A stretch of DNA of 64,000 nucleotides from Candidatus Thorarchaeota archaeon (GTDB lineage Archaea; Asgardarchaeota; Thorarchaeia; Thorarchaeales; Thorarchaeaceae). The notes beneath the pieces were generated by a model that did not search any database, had not been told where the DNA came from, and saw nothing but the letters and a program-made list of their open reading frames with translations. Of this stretch, positions 42,804 through 51,665 are shown piece after piece. Position 1 is the first letter of the stretch, and each line of letters begins with the position of its first letter. A program made the position numbers and the translations under genes. The stretch is from contig JAGSHN010000022.1 in NCBI GenBank assembly GCA_029855935.1, positions 1 through 64,000 on the forward strand, in the 5' to 3' direction.

Positions 42804-43229
42804 CTACCCGCTGCTATCGAGCTCGAGGATCTCGAACTCGCTCTCATACAGACCGGGAATACTCTCGATGATCTCACGAATCCTCTGGGCCTTCTCCCGA
42901 ATGCCATCGGTGGCAAAGTAGACCTCGTAGATACAGCGGTTCTGTTCAAAGCAGAAACCAGTGGTATACAGCACCTTCAGGTCCTGTTCCTTGAACAGAT
43001 GTGTCATGGTCTGCATAAGCGCTGGATTGACCTTCTCGACCTCAAGCCGAACTCGTGCTCCGCTGTCCTTCGTCATAGGAATCAGGCGGAGCTCGCCCGT
43101 GCGCTCAAAGTAGATGCAGATTGCGGCCTTGACATCCTTATAGATCGGGCTGTTGTAGAACTCGTCGGGAATGCGCACCTCGCGGCTCTTCCGAACATCA
43201 ACAATGGTACCCTTTGTGAGCCCGGCCAC
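42804..43229 (-). CDS. Unknown protein with AbrB-like start
   Basis: The product is 141 residues, soluble. The N-terminus VDVRKSREVRIPDEFY looks like the swapped-hairpin AbrB pattern, followed by RTGELRLIPMTKD. The C-terminal half (ALMQTMTHLFKEQDLKVLYTTG) resembles an ACT-like ligand-binding domain. A DNA-binding regulator that senses a ligand is possible but not shown. It converges with the RHH gene across a 164-base gap that holds G-rich hairpin-forming sequence but no gene. Confidence 0.55.
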   Translation of the reverse strand: MAGLTKGTIVDVRKSREVRIPDEFYNSPIYKDVKAAICIYFERTGELRLIPMTKDSGARVRLEVEKVNPALMQTMTHLFKEQDLKVLYTTGFCFEQNRCIYEVYFATDGIREKAQRIREIIESIPGLYESEFEILELDSSG

Positions 43230-43361
43230 CCTAATCGCCTCAGCACAAACTATGCGCTATCGTTGTATTCCTCTTATTTGTACTTTCGTACGGCCATAAC
43301 AGCCGACATACCTCCAAATCCTTATCAGTCTATGGTCCCTTCCACTGTCGAGGTCTCGAAG

Positions 43362-43481
43362 ATGGCAAAGGAAGGAGAGACATACATCTGTGATGTATGC
43401 GGCCAGATCGTTGTAGTGAAGAAGGGTGGTGCCGGCACGCTGGTCTGCTGCAACCAGCCGATGCGACTGCTTGAGGAATGA
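43362..43481 (+). CDS. Stand-alone desulforedoxin-type domain
   Basis: The product is 39 residues. Cysteines C10, C13, C29 and C30 (CDVC and CC) match the FeS4 site of desulforedoxin and the N-terminal domain of desulfoferrodoxin. The catalytic superoxide-reductase domain is absent, so this is an electron carrier or small metal protein, likely a homodimer. ATG 43362 has GAGGT seven bases upstream. Confidence 0.8.
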   Translation: MAKEGETYICDVCGQIVVVKKGGAGTLVCCNQPMRLLEE

Positions 43482-43611
43482 GCGACCCCCGGAACTGGGT
43501 AGGCTATCTGTTCCAGCAATCCAGGTCCCGTCGTCAAGACGGGTGGCTGCACCAGCGTGGAACTCGCTCAGAGTATAGACCGCCTCACAACGTGGGGCCG
43601 CGTTGACAACG

Positions 43612-43619
43612 TTTATATT
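43612..43619 (+). promoter_or_regulatory. TATA box TTTATATT for rpb5
   Basis: It lies 45-52 bases before ATG 43664; it predicts a leader of about 20 bases and excludes the earlier in-frame start at 43619. Confidence 0.6.
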
Positions 43620-43663
43620 TGCACTACGAGGCGAATCTATCACTCTTTGTTGGGTGCTGCGAG

Positions 43664-44248
43664 ATGGCCGAGATGATAGATGGGGCTGAGCGTGGGATTC
43701 CGACCATTGTGAAGAAGACACGCCAATTACTGACCCTCCGCGGCTATACAGTCAACGAGCTGTACGAGTACGACACCCGATACGTGATGATCCCCGAGAA
43801 GCGAACCGACGATCACGTGACTAGGTCAGTCGTGTGGGTGCTCAAGGAACCAAGGGTCGTTGGTGTCGCAATCATCAAGGACCTGATTCGCAGCATGGAG
43901 GAGAACGAGGCTGAGGAGGGCATCCTCGTCGGCGGCGCGCGCTTCACGCCAGCTGCAAAGAAGCAGGCACGCGAGAGCAATGTGGAACTTGTTGAGGGCA
44001 CCTATTCCTCCTTCGATCTCTTCAAGCACGAACTGGTGCCCAAGCACTACATAGCCTCCGAGGAGGAGGTCCGCAGAGTTCTTGAGTACTATGGCATATC
44101 AAAGACCGACCTGCCACGCATCTACCGCGACGACCCTGCGGTGCGTGTCCTTGGCGCCAAGGCAGGACAGGTCATCAGAGTGGAGAGATTCAGTCCGACT
44201 GCCGGAAAGACTCACTACTGGCGCCTCGTCGTTGAGGGCGCATCGTGA
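43664..44248 (+). CDS. RNA polymerase subunit Rpb5/RpoH, full-length eukaryote-like form
   Basis: The product is 194 residues. The C-terminal part (118-190) is the conserved assembly domain: HELVPKHYI, LPRIYRDDPAVR, GAKAGQV, TAGKTHYWRLV. The first 115 residues correspond to the eukaryotic Rpb5 jaw domain: VKKTRQLLTLRGYTV, the EPRVVGVAIIK block and ILVGGARFTPAAKKQA line up with human POLR2E. Most archaeal RpoH proteins, about 80 residues long, lack this half. It binds the polymerase near downstream DNA. ATG 43664 has GGTG eight bases upstream; TATA at 43612. Confidence 0.88.
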   Translation: MAEMIDGAERGIPTIVKKTRQLLTLRGYTVNELYEYDTRYVMIPEKRTDDHVTRSVVWVLKEPRVVGVAIIKDLIRSMEENEAEEGILVGGARFTPAAKKQARESNVELVEGTYSSFDLFKHELVPKHYIASEEEVRRVLEYYGISKTDLPRIYRDDPAVRVLGAKAGQVIRVERFSPTAGKTHYWRLVVEGAS

Positions 44249-44324
44249 GACAACGTGGTTGAGAGCAGGCCCAGTGGTCACTCATTCATCCCCCTACGCC
44301 TTTCACCGGGAGAGAGGGTCCCAC

Positions 44325-44349
44325 CCGACAGATCAATTGCGGGTGTCGG
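44325..44349. terminator. Hairpin after rpb5
   Basis: CCGACA (44325-44330) pairs with TGTCGG (44344-44349) across a 13-base loop, in the gap between rpb5 (+) and the dolichol-kinase-like gene (-). Confidence 0.35.
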
Positions 44350-44358
44350 CCATGCAGC

Positions 44359-45162
44359 CTACAACACGACGAGACCAAGCCACGCACCTACAATGAGCAT
44401 GACGACTGTTGTGAGAAACGGCACGGTCACATTGTCAGACCCCTTCGGACTGACGAGTTCTATCAGAGTCGCCGAGGCTGCACCAGTCAGTGCGAGCGTG
44501 ATCATCTGGGACCAGAGTATGCCCGACGAACCGACCAGCGTCCCGTAGTTGAATATGCCAAAGAACCAGAATGCGATGAGAGTGCCAAGAAGACCGAACA
44601 CAAAGAGCGCAAGAGAACCGTGCAGACTGCGTTCCGAGCCGAATATGACTCTCCTGTATCGTTGCCCGTACTTCATTCCGATTGGCGCCGAGAGACCGTC
44701 ACCGAACATCATTATGTGAATTGCAGCAGCAGGGACAAAGTAGATCTGCTCTAGGCCTGTGAAGGTGAAGAGCCCAGTGAGCACAGTGATGGACACAGCG
44801 TACCAGAGTGGACCACGTATGCTGCCGTGTTCAAGATCCTCCGGACGCGCCATCGCCTCGAAGTACCGGCTGAACCGTTCCGCACCCGCAATGACGAGAA
44901 AGACCACGAACGTGAATGCCACCAGCGTCGCCATCCACGGATGCGGATAGTATGGTACCGTCCATATTGCAGCGCCTGCGAACAGGTGAATCACCTTGCG
45001 CGTGAAGTCTGGCTTGAGATTGAGTCTGCGACGGAGCAGATCGCCCGCAGTCAGAACAATCAGCACATAGAACAGGGCAATGAAGTAGACGACGATGTCA
45101 CCGGTCTGGATGACGAGTTCCACCTGCTGCACGGCTCGCACACTCGCAGGCGTCGATGACAT
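44359..45162 (-). CDS. Dolichol/phytol kinase-like membrane enzyme
   Basis: The product is 267 residues with about seven membrane segments. Family (COG0170; SEC59/VTE5) motifs: RKVIHLFAGA, GDGLSAPIGMKYGQ, GSERSLHGSLALF and a late ATLIELVSPKGSDNVTVP. These CTP-using kinases phosphorylate polyprenols or phytol. In archaea a product could be dolichol phosphate for N-glycosylation, or a lipid precursor; the exact substrate is open. The CinA-like gene lies 27 bases upstream on the same strand, followed by the HD gene, forming a probable operon. Confidence 0.85.
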   Translation of the reverse strand: MSSTPASVRAVQQVELVIQTGDIVVYFIALFYVLIVLTAGDLLRRRLNLKPDFTRKVIHLFAGAAIWTVPYYPHPWMATLVAFTFVVFLVIAGAERFSRYFEAMARPEDLEHGSIRGPLWYAVSITVLTGLFTFTGLEQIYFVPAAAIHIMMFGDGLSAPIGMKYGQRYRRVIFGSERSLHGSLALFVFGLLGTLIAFWFFGIFNYGTLVGSSGILWSQMITLALTGAASATLIELVSPKGSDNVTVPFLTTVVMLIVGAWLGLVVL

Positions 45163-45189
45163 TCCTGACCTTATATCTGTCGCCCGAAG

Positions 45190-46029
45190 TCACTCGATCT
45201 CCCGTGTGTCAGCAACAGGCCGTGGCTCTACTCCTGAGAGCTCAGCCAGTGTGCTGATCGCCGAACGTACTCTGTCCCTGATCTCGTCCAGCGACTCTCC
45301 GCGGGCCGACACCCACACTCTGAGCACATCGCTGGTGCCGTATCTTCTCGGCATCGACTTGATGTACACACCGGGGTTCTTTCGCATCGCCTTCGTGATG
45401 AACGGAGCGAAGACGGTCTCATCGCGGACGGGAAACTCCACTACCTCCTCGTAGTATCGTCCCGTGACACGTTCCTCAAGCCACGGGACTACCGAGTCCT
45501 CAAAGATGAACTTGAGCTCGCTCGGAACACCGGGCAGACAGAATATCACCGCTGCGTCGGTCTCGAGGCGGATACCCGGCGCGCCACCGACCCTGTTGTC
45601 GAGAGGGACCGCACCCTCGGGTATCATCGCCATCTTTCGTCTGCTATCAATGTAGTCGGGTGTGTCGACGATACCCCTCTTGTAGAGCTCCTGGTACTGC
45701 CTCTTGACAATCGCGGCCGCGTGGGGGTCCTCCACCAGAGGGAGACCAAACGTTCTCGCCACAGCCTCAAGTGTCATATCATCGTGGGTGGGTCCCAGAC
45801 CCCCTGAGGTGAAGATGACATCACTCGTCTCTGCCAGAAAATGTATTCCTGCGGCAATCTCATCCAGATTGTCGCGGACTGCGGCAAGACGCGAGACCCT
45901 CAGCCCGATTGAGGCGAGCCTCAGCTCCAACCAGTTAGAGTTAGTGTCTAGGATCATCCCGTCGAGAATCTCGTTTCCTATGATCAAGATGCCTGCTGAC
46001 CCGACAACACTGTCACCGCGATTCATCAT
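45190..46029 (-). CDS. CinA/MoaB-type molybdopterin-binding-like protein
   Basis: The product is 279 residues. The N-terminal MoaB/MogA-like fold shows GILIIGNEILDG, TSGGLGPTHDDMT and PEGAVPLDN, then a GAPGIRLE segment and VIFCLPGVPSELK. The C-terminal extension is archaeal. Related CinA-N proteins act on ADP-ribose or nicotinamide nucleotides; its role here is unknown. It lies three bases downstream of the HD gene. Confidence 0.82.
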   Translation of the reverse strand: MMNRGDSVVGSAGILIIGNEILDGMILDTNSNWLELRLASIGLRVSRLAAVRDNLDEIAAGIHFLAETSDVIFTSGGLGPTHDDMTLEAVARTFGLPLVEDPHAAAIVKRQYQELYKRGIVDTPDYIDSRRKMAMIPEGAVPLDNRVGGAPGIRLETDAAVIFCLPGVPSELKFIFEDSVVPWLEERVTGRYYEEVVEFPVRDETVFAPFITKAMRKNPGVYIKSMPRRYGTSDVLRVWVSARGESLDEIRDRVRSAISTLAELSGVEPRPVADTREIE

Positions 46030-46032
46030 AGT

Positions 46033-46686
46033 CTACTCCCCGCATTCCAATTCAAGCTCCCTGTCCAGGGCCCTGCTTATTGCGTGCAGAGTGTCCAGTC
46101 TCTCTCGTGCAAGGCGCTTGGCCGTATCGGTGACCATGGTCTCCGAGATCTGCTGAGCCAGCGGAAGAAACTTGCGCAGACGTTCGGCCATGTCGCTGAG
46201 GCGCAGCCCGGGCCGGAGGATGACACCATTGAGGACATAGTGAAGTAGTCCGACGACTCCAAGCTTCACAAGTTTGTCTGCCTCCCAGAGGACCTGTGAC
46301 TCCAGTGAAGGTAGGGGCGCTCTGAGAGTCAGACCCACGTGGTCACGGATGGCCTGCGCCACCCGCTCAATCGTCTCCTCATCAATGCCAGCCTCGCGAA
46401 GAGTCCTCGCTGCTCGGCGAGCGCCCTCCTCTCCGTGGTCGTCAGCCCCACCGAGACCGGGCTTCGCACAATCGTGTAACCAGGCCGCCAGCTTCACAAT
46501 GCGCTCGTCTGCACCCTCAGCCCTCGCGAGATGAAGTGCGGTCTCCACCACCAGCTCGACGTGGTCGCCACGGTAGTTGTAAGGTGGCACTTCAGAGGTA
46601 TCAAGCGCGTTCCTCCACTCTTTGCGGGCTGCGCGCTGCGACTCGCACATGACCATCTCTCTGAGCCGCCGCTCAATGTCATTCAT
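46033..46686 (-). CDS. HD-domain phosphohydrolase
   Basis: The product is 217 residues. HD-type metal motif: H at RGDHVELVVETALHLA, LAAWLHDCAKPG (HD) and DHGEEGA, then IRDHVGLT. Such enzymes hydrolyse nucleotides or RNA ends; the substrate is not clear. ATG 46686 has GGTGG upstream; an earlier frame start at 46725 is less likely. It is first in the operon with the CinA-like and dolichol-kinase-like genes. Confidence 0.82.
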   Translation of the reverse strand: MNDIERRLREMVMCESQRAARKEWRNALDTSEVPPYNYRGDHVELVVETALHLARAEGADERIVKLAAWLHDCAKPGLGGADDHGEEGARRAARTLREAGIDEETIERVAQAIRDHVGLTLRAPLPSLESQVLWEADKLVKLGVVGLLHYVLNGVILRPGLRLSDMAERLRKFLPLAQQISETMVTDTAKRLARERLDTLHAISRALDRELELECGE

Positions 46687-46795
46687 CACGGCCACCGTCG
46701 GCGAATGGGGCCACATCCCTTTCAAGCCTTGTCATTAGGACCAATTGGGAATCAGGGCCAAGGCTTAAGAGGAACTGGCCAAGAGCTCCCAAACT

Positions 46796-48127
46796 ATGCC
46801 ATCCGCGTCGACTTACGATGAGCTGGCGGACAGACTGGAAACCAGAAGCGCGACCGTCGGAGTGATCGGCGTCGGCTACATTGGTCTTCCGACAGCTGCG
46901 ATACTTGCCAGTGAGGGATACAGGGTCATCGGATTCGACATCGATGAGAAGAAGGTGCGAGTACTGAACTCGGGTGGTTGCTACATTGATGAGCCCGATC
47001 TGCCTTGGATTGTCTCCGGAGTGGTCGACGCCGGTCGACTCGTCGGCACAACCGATTTTCGTAAGATGGCAGAGTGCGATGTGCTTATGTTCTGCACCCA
47101 GACGCCGCTCAAGAGTGATGGTACCCCGAATCTGGACATCTTGTTCTCGGCCGTTGACTGCGCGCTGGAACACGCTAGACCCGGTATACTGATCATATGC
47201 GAGAGCACTGTCCCCCCGGGGACGACGCAGCGCATCGTAGAGAGATTCGTCTCCACCGGCTCGTTCCAACTCGACAAGAGTCTCTGGGCCGCCCACTGTC
47301 CCGAGAGAGTCCTTCCGGGGAAGGTCGTGCAGGAGCTCAGGACCAATGACAGGGTGATAGGCGGCATCACTCCAGCATCGGCAACTCTTGCCCGGAAGCT
47401 GTACGAGTCGTTTCTAGACCCAGACAGAATAATGGAGACCCGCGCCACGGTTTCCGAGTTTGCAAAGCTGGCGGAGAACACCTATCGTGATGTCAACATA
47501 GCACTGGCCAATGAGATGGCGATCGCCGCGGACCTCCTCGGGATTGACATCACCGAGGTGATAGCTCTGGCCAACCGCCACCCAAGAGTCAACATCCACA
47601 GACCTGGAGTGGGCGTTGGCGGCCACTGTCTGCCAAAGGACCCGATTCTACTCTCCACAGCGGTCACGGAGAGAGGAGGCAGGCTGGATCTGACCCTGAA
47701 GGCCCGCGAGATCAACTCCGCGATGCCAAGGTTTGCCGTGTCTCTCCTCGAGCGTGTCGTTGGCAGTGACGGGTTAAAGGACAGGAGAGTCTTGGTGCTG
47801 GGAATCACATTCAAGGAGGATGTCGACGACACGAGAAACTCTCCTTCCAAGGTGCTCATCGAGGAGCTGAGAAAGAGAGGAGCCTTCGTCCGCGCTCACG
47901 ACCCGAAGACAGATGAACGGTTCGGAGCCGACAATGTGACGGACCTGAAGAGCGGCATTGATTGGGCCGAGGCCATTGTTCTTGCTGTAGCTCATAGTGA
48001 GTATCGTATTGCTCTGCCACGGATGGACCTCCAGGGCAAGGTCTTTCTAGATGGTCGCAATATCTTCTCACCCAGTGAGATTAGTGCTGGTGTGTACCTA
48101 GGAATTGGCCGTCCGGTGAGGCAGTAG
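46796..48127 (+). CDS. wecC: UDP-N-acetyl-D-mannosamine/GlcNAc-type sugar dehydrogenase (WecC-like), copy 1
   Basis: The product is 443 residues of the UDP-glucose/UDP-ManNAc dehydrogenase family. The Rossmann motif is VIGVGYIGLPTA, the catalytic cysteine is in GVGVGGHCLPKDP, and the C-terminal domain is LGITFKEDVDDTRNSP. It oxidises a nucleotide sugar twice to its uronic acid. The WecC form would pair with the UDP-GlcNAc 2-epimerase at 50438 to make UDP-ManNAcA. The TATA-like GGCTTAAGAGG lies at about 46763. Confidence 0.9.
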   Translation: MPSASTYDELADRLETRSATVGVIGVGYIGLPTAAILASEGYRVIGFDIDEKKVRVLNSGGCYIDEPDLPWIVSGVVDAGRLVGTTDFRKMAECDVLMFCTQTPLKSDGTPNLDILFSAVDCALEHARPGILIICESTVPPGTTQRIVERFVSTGSFQLDKSLWAAHCPERVLPGKVVQELRTNDRVIGGITPASATLARKLYESFLDPDRIMETRATVSEFAKLAENTYRDVNIALANEMAIAADLLGIDITEVIALANRHPRVNIHRPGVGVGGHCLPKDPILLSTAVTERGGRLDLTLKAREINSAMPRFAVSLLERVVGSDGLKDRRVLVLGITFKEDVDDTRNSPSKVLIEELRKRGAFVRAHDPKTDERFGADNVTDLKSGIDWAEAIVLAVAHSEYRIALPRMDLQGKVFLDGRNIFSPSEISAGVYLGIGRPVRQ

Positions 48128-48402
48128 CCAGCCAATTGCCACATGGTTTCCATAGGATCGTTCCCCAAGTATCAGACAGACCATCTCGTAGCCCGAAGAC
48201 AGATTGGTGAGACGGCCGCTGAGGCCCAGCGGTTGGCCCGAGATTGCTCAGTCTCAGGCAAGTATCGCAGAGGGGAGGGCACGGTTCAGCTGCTACTCCC
48301 AGCGCAGCTCCTCTCAGCAATGATTCTGCCCGCGCAGTGGTTCCTTTGGGTTTCCAGTTTCCCAATAATCATAAAAGACCAACAGCCAGTTCAACTGGGC
48401 GT

Positions 48403-49572
48403 ATGTCAAGACGTGCAGAGCGCCTCATAATTCGACTTTTTCAGTTCATCATTCTCTGCGCCGACTGGCTATTCCCGAAGGACAGGCGCATCCTGATCTT
48501 TGGATCGCACGCGGGAAAATACGTTGGAGGAAACTCAAGGGTTCTCTTCGACTTCATAAGGTCTCGACGTGACTCGCCTTTCATTTGCTACTTCTTCACA
48601 CGCACTCGTTCCGTTGACCCACACGTTCTCACCCTTCAACCTCCAAGGCTCAAGACAATTATCCTATTCCTTATGGCAAAGACAATACTGGTGACGCACG
48701 GCCTATCCGATATGCATTGGCTACGTTTCTCTCGCCGCAAGTACTACATCAAGCTGTGGCACGGTCGCCCGGGGCTAAAGGGCGATGGCTATTCCATCAG
48801 GCGTGTGTCCCCACAAGTTCTTCGTCGTGTTGAGAGAGAGGCGCGCCAGACGACGGCATTCCTGGTGTGCTCGAGAATCGAGGCATATATGAGAGCGTTT
48901 TCGAATGCCCTGCGCCCACATCAGATACTCCCTCTTGGCTATCCCCGCAATGACATACTACTGAGGGGGAAAAGAACTGGACCAAGTAGGCTAAGAAAAA
49001 TCTTCAGTGGAGTTGATTTTTCCCGCGTGATACTATACGCCCCCACGTGGAGAACATACGCCTCAACAAGATTCTTTCCGTGGGATGACTTTGAGAAGGC
49101 GAAGCTTCTAGAATGGCTCGCTCAACACAATGCCATCCTGCTCCTACGAGCACACAGGAATGACCAGATTCCTGTTGTCGAATCGGAGAGAATAAGAAAT
49201 CTAAGTTTCGACAGATGCGCGGAGGTCACGGAGATACTGCCAGAGGTAGACGTGTTGGTCACCGACTACTCTTCAATTGCCGCTGACTTCTTGCTTCTAG
49301 ATCGTCCTATCATATACGTGCCATACGATATGGAGGAATTCGAAGAGAATGTCGGTGTTTGTTACGACGACGCCTATTCTTGGATGCCGGGTCAGGTGGC
49401 TAGGACGTTCAATGAGTTCCTACTGGCCCTAGAAAAGGCTCTCTCGGATGATGACGGATTCGCAGGCGAGCGTCGAAGAGTCAACCGAATTATCAATAGC
49501 TACCAATCGCGGAACTCCTCGTACAGAATCTTTCTCTACCTCAAGAAACTGCTGGGACTGAGTACACAATGA
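48403..49572 (+). CDS. TagF/TagB-like CDP-polyol glycerophosphotransferase
   Basis: The product is 389 residues. Motifs: KLWHGRPGLKG (the KxWHGxP start of the family), YAPTWRTYASTRF, LRAHRNDQ and VDVLVTDYSSIAADFLLLDRP with YDMEEFEE. In Gram-positive bacteria TagF joins glycerol-phosphate units from CDP-glycerol into teichoic acid. The start is ATG 48403, with TATA AATCATAAAAG about 30 bases upstream, so nearly leaderless. Its stop overlaps the nucleotidyltransferase ATG. In the 275 bases before it I see no gene. Confidence 0.88.
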   Translation: MSRRAERLIIRLFQFIILCADWLFPKDRRILIFGSHAGKYVGGNSRVLFDFIRSRRDSPFICYFFTRTRSVDPHVLTLQPPRLKTIILFLMAKTILVTHGLSDMHWLRFSRRKYYIKLWHGRPGLKGDGYSIRRVSPQVLRRVEREARQTTAFLVCSRIEAYMRAFSNALRPHQILPLGYPRNDILLRGKRTGPSRLRKIFSGVDFSRVILYAPTWRTYASTRFFPWDDFEKAKLLEWLAQHNAILLLRAHRNDQIPVVESERIRNLSFDRCAEVTEILPEVDVLVTDYSSIAADFLLLDRPIIYVPYDMEEFEENVGVCYDDAYSWMPGQVARTFNEFLLALEKALSDDDGFAGERRRVNRIINSYQSRNSSYRIFLYLKKLLGLSTQ

Positions 49573-50315
49573 TGGACATTGTTATTGTAGCAGGTGGACT
49601 GGGAACGAGACTTGCCGGGAAAGAAGGCCGCATCCCTAAGACCCTCCTGCCAGTTGGAGACCGTACGATTCTCGACATCATCATAGGCACAATGAATGAG
49701 GTATTCGACGGAGGTTTTCATCTGATCATAGCTGCAGGTGTCTTCTTCGAAGACCTGAGGAGTTACATTCAATCAAGGTGGAAGGATAGGAATGTCGAGG
49801 TCGTGAGAGCAAGCAAATGGAAGGAGGGCAACGCCGCCACCGTCTTGGCTGCAGAAGAGTTGATAGGTGGACCCCAGTTCATAGTGCAGATGTCCGATCA
49901 CCTATTCGCTCCTGAGACCTACCAGCGCTGTACCGGCAAGATCAACGTGGATATTCCGGCAGTCTGTGCGCAGCCTGCATCTGATGGTATACCGGCCTAT
50001 CTTGATTTGGACGATGCTACGAAGATACTTGCTGACAAGGACAACAGGATACGAGCAATTGGGAAGGATTTGACAGACTGGAATGCCATTGACATGGGAA
50101 TCTTTCGTTTCCCGACTGACATCTTCGAAACAATCCGGTCCCTTCCCTACGGTAAGAAGAGTCTCAGCGAGTGTGTCAGAGCAAGGATTGCGTCTACTGG
50201 CTTCTTCGTTAGCCTACAGCCGGGTGCAATTTGGAAAGACATCGACTCGGAGGCCGACCTACAGTGGGCTACTAGAATGGCAGAAGACGGGCTGTGGGGC
50301 ACCGAGAACAGCTAG
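49569..50315 (+). CDS. Sugar/polyol-phosphate nucleotidyltransferase
   Basis: The product is 248 residues. Nucleotide-binding motif VAGGLGTRLAG with K-T-L (PKTLLPVGD), metal-binding MSDHLF, and WNAIDMGIFRF resemble inositol-phosphate cytidylyltransferase and related NTP transferases. Being coupled to the TagF-like gene (ATGATGA-type overlap), it may make the CDP-activated polyol that TagF uses. The actual nucleotide and substrate are not fixed by sequence. Confidence 0.82.
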   Translation: MMDIVIVAGGLGTRLAGKEGRIPKTLLPVGDRTILDIIIGTMNEVFDGGFHLIIAAGVFFEDLRSYIQSRWKDRNVEVVRASKWKEGNAATVLAAEELIGGPQFIVQMSDHLFAPETYQRCTGKINVDIPAVCAQPASDGIPAYLDLDDATKILADKDNRIRAIGKDLTDWNAIDMGIFRFPTDIFETIRSLPYGKKSLSECVRARIASTGFFVSLQPGAIWKDIDSEADLQWATRMAEDGLWGTENS

Positions 50316-50437
50316 GGAATACATCATATCTCCGAGATTTTCCGAGACACAAGGGAGGTTCTTGGTCTAGACAGACAGAGCCGCGAGGGGCCTAGTTTGA
50401 TGTTCGCGTTCCAGAGCACTTTGATTCGACTTTCGGT

Positions 50438-51541
50438 TCAAACCATAGAGAAACGCGGGATTGAAATATCGTCACTGGCCAAGATCTTGGCGATACGTCT
50501 TGAGGCCTGCCCATCACCATAGACCGAAGGGTCATTTGACAACTCCTTTCCCCACATCATACTACACTTTGCAACAATATCTGAGGCATCAGCTCGGGAA
50601 AGAACGTTCGCACCGGCTCGGAGGGTCTCCACCCACTCCGTGTTGTCGCGAACAGTAACGCACGGCGTATTCAGTAGGTAGGCTTCTTTCTGAAGGCCCC
50701 CTGAATCAGTCACCAGCAACTGCGCACGGCTCACGAGAGCCATCATATGGGTATACGGAAAGGGTCGTACTACCAGCACATTATCGCCTAGCCGGAGACC
50801 CGTTTCGGTTAGCTTCTTTCTCGTTCTGGGATGCACAGGAAACACGATCTTGAACTCCAGCCTACTGAGTCCGGAGAGAATCGAGCGAAATCGCCAAGGA
50901 TCATCCACATTCTCGCGTCTATGAAGGGTGAGGACCGCAAACTCATCCACATCTAGCCTCGCAGCCCGCCGCATCGACTCGTAGAACTCGTCACTCGAAA
51001 AAACTTCTAGTTTGTCTTTCAAGACGTCGTACATAGTGTCACCCACGTGGTAGACATCGCCCCTAACATTTTCACGCCGGAGATTGTTGACAGCAGTAGT
51101 TGTCGGTGCAAACAATGCACTAGAGCCGTGGTCTATCAGTCGCCTATTGATTTCTTCTTGCATATACATGTCATAGCTTCGTAGTCCTGACTCGAGATGA
51201 GCAGTCGGAATGTCCATCTTGAAACCAGTCAGTGCCGCCGCCAGTGCCGAGTTAGTGTCCCCGGGCACCAACATACAGTCGGGACGGGTCTCTTCGAGCA
51301 CCGGCACCAGCCGTTCAATAATTCTCGATGTTTGAACAGGGCTACTGAAGCTCCCCACGCCAAGATTGAAGTCCGGAGAGGGAATACTCAACTCTTCTAT
51401 GAACTGGGTGGCCATCTCATAGTCGTAGTGCTGCCCAGTATGAATGAAAACAACATCGATGTCATTCTCAGTGGTCGCTTGGAGGACTGGTGCGGTCTTG
51501 ACTATCTGGGGACGGGTACCGGTGACAACAGCTACTCTCAT
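50438..51541 (-). CDS. wecB: UDP-N-acetylglucosamine 2-epimerase, non-hydrolysing
   Basis: The product is 367 residues. Motifs VTGTRPQIVKTAPV, HTGQHYDYEM, VPGDTNSALAAAL, HLESGLRSYD and TDSGGLQKEA are those of WecB/MnaA. It interconverts UDP-GlcNAc and UDP-ManNAc. Next step: WecC-like dehydrogenases in this locus. ATG 51541 gives the typical N-terminus; ATG 51574 is possible. It is on the minus strand, with TATA-like CTATAATCG (about 51634-51642) shared in part with the divergent membrane gene. Confidence 0.92.
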   Translation of the reverse strand: MRVAVVTGTRPQIVKTAPVLQATTENDIDVVFIHTGQHYDYEMATQFIEELSIPSPDFNLGVGSFSSPVQTSRIIERLVPVLEETRPDCMLVPGDTNSALAAALTGFKMDIPTAHLESGLRSYDMYMQEEINRRLIDHGSSALFAPTTTAVNNLRRENVRGDVYHVGDTMYDVLKDKLEVFSSDEFYESMRRAARLDVDEFAVLTLHRRENVDDPWRFRSILSGLSRLEFKIVFPVHPRTRKKLTETGLRLGDNVLVVRPFPYTHMMALVSRAQLLVTDSGGLQKEAYLLNTPCVTVRDNTEWVETLRAGANVLSRADASDIVAKCSMMWGKELSNDPSVYGDGQASRRIAKILASDDISIPRFSMV

Positions 51542-51665
51542 TTCTTGGTCGGCCCCACACGTAGGCTCAGCCATAAGTAAGTGTCGCTACACTTGAAACC
51601 AGAAAGCGGCGTGGTGCCCAGCGACAACAACGATTATAGGGTCACACCCTACTGGGTCGAATGCG

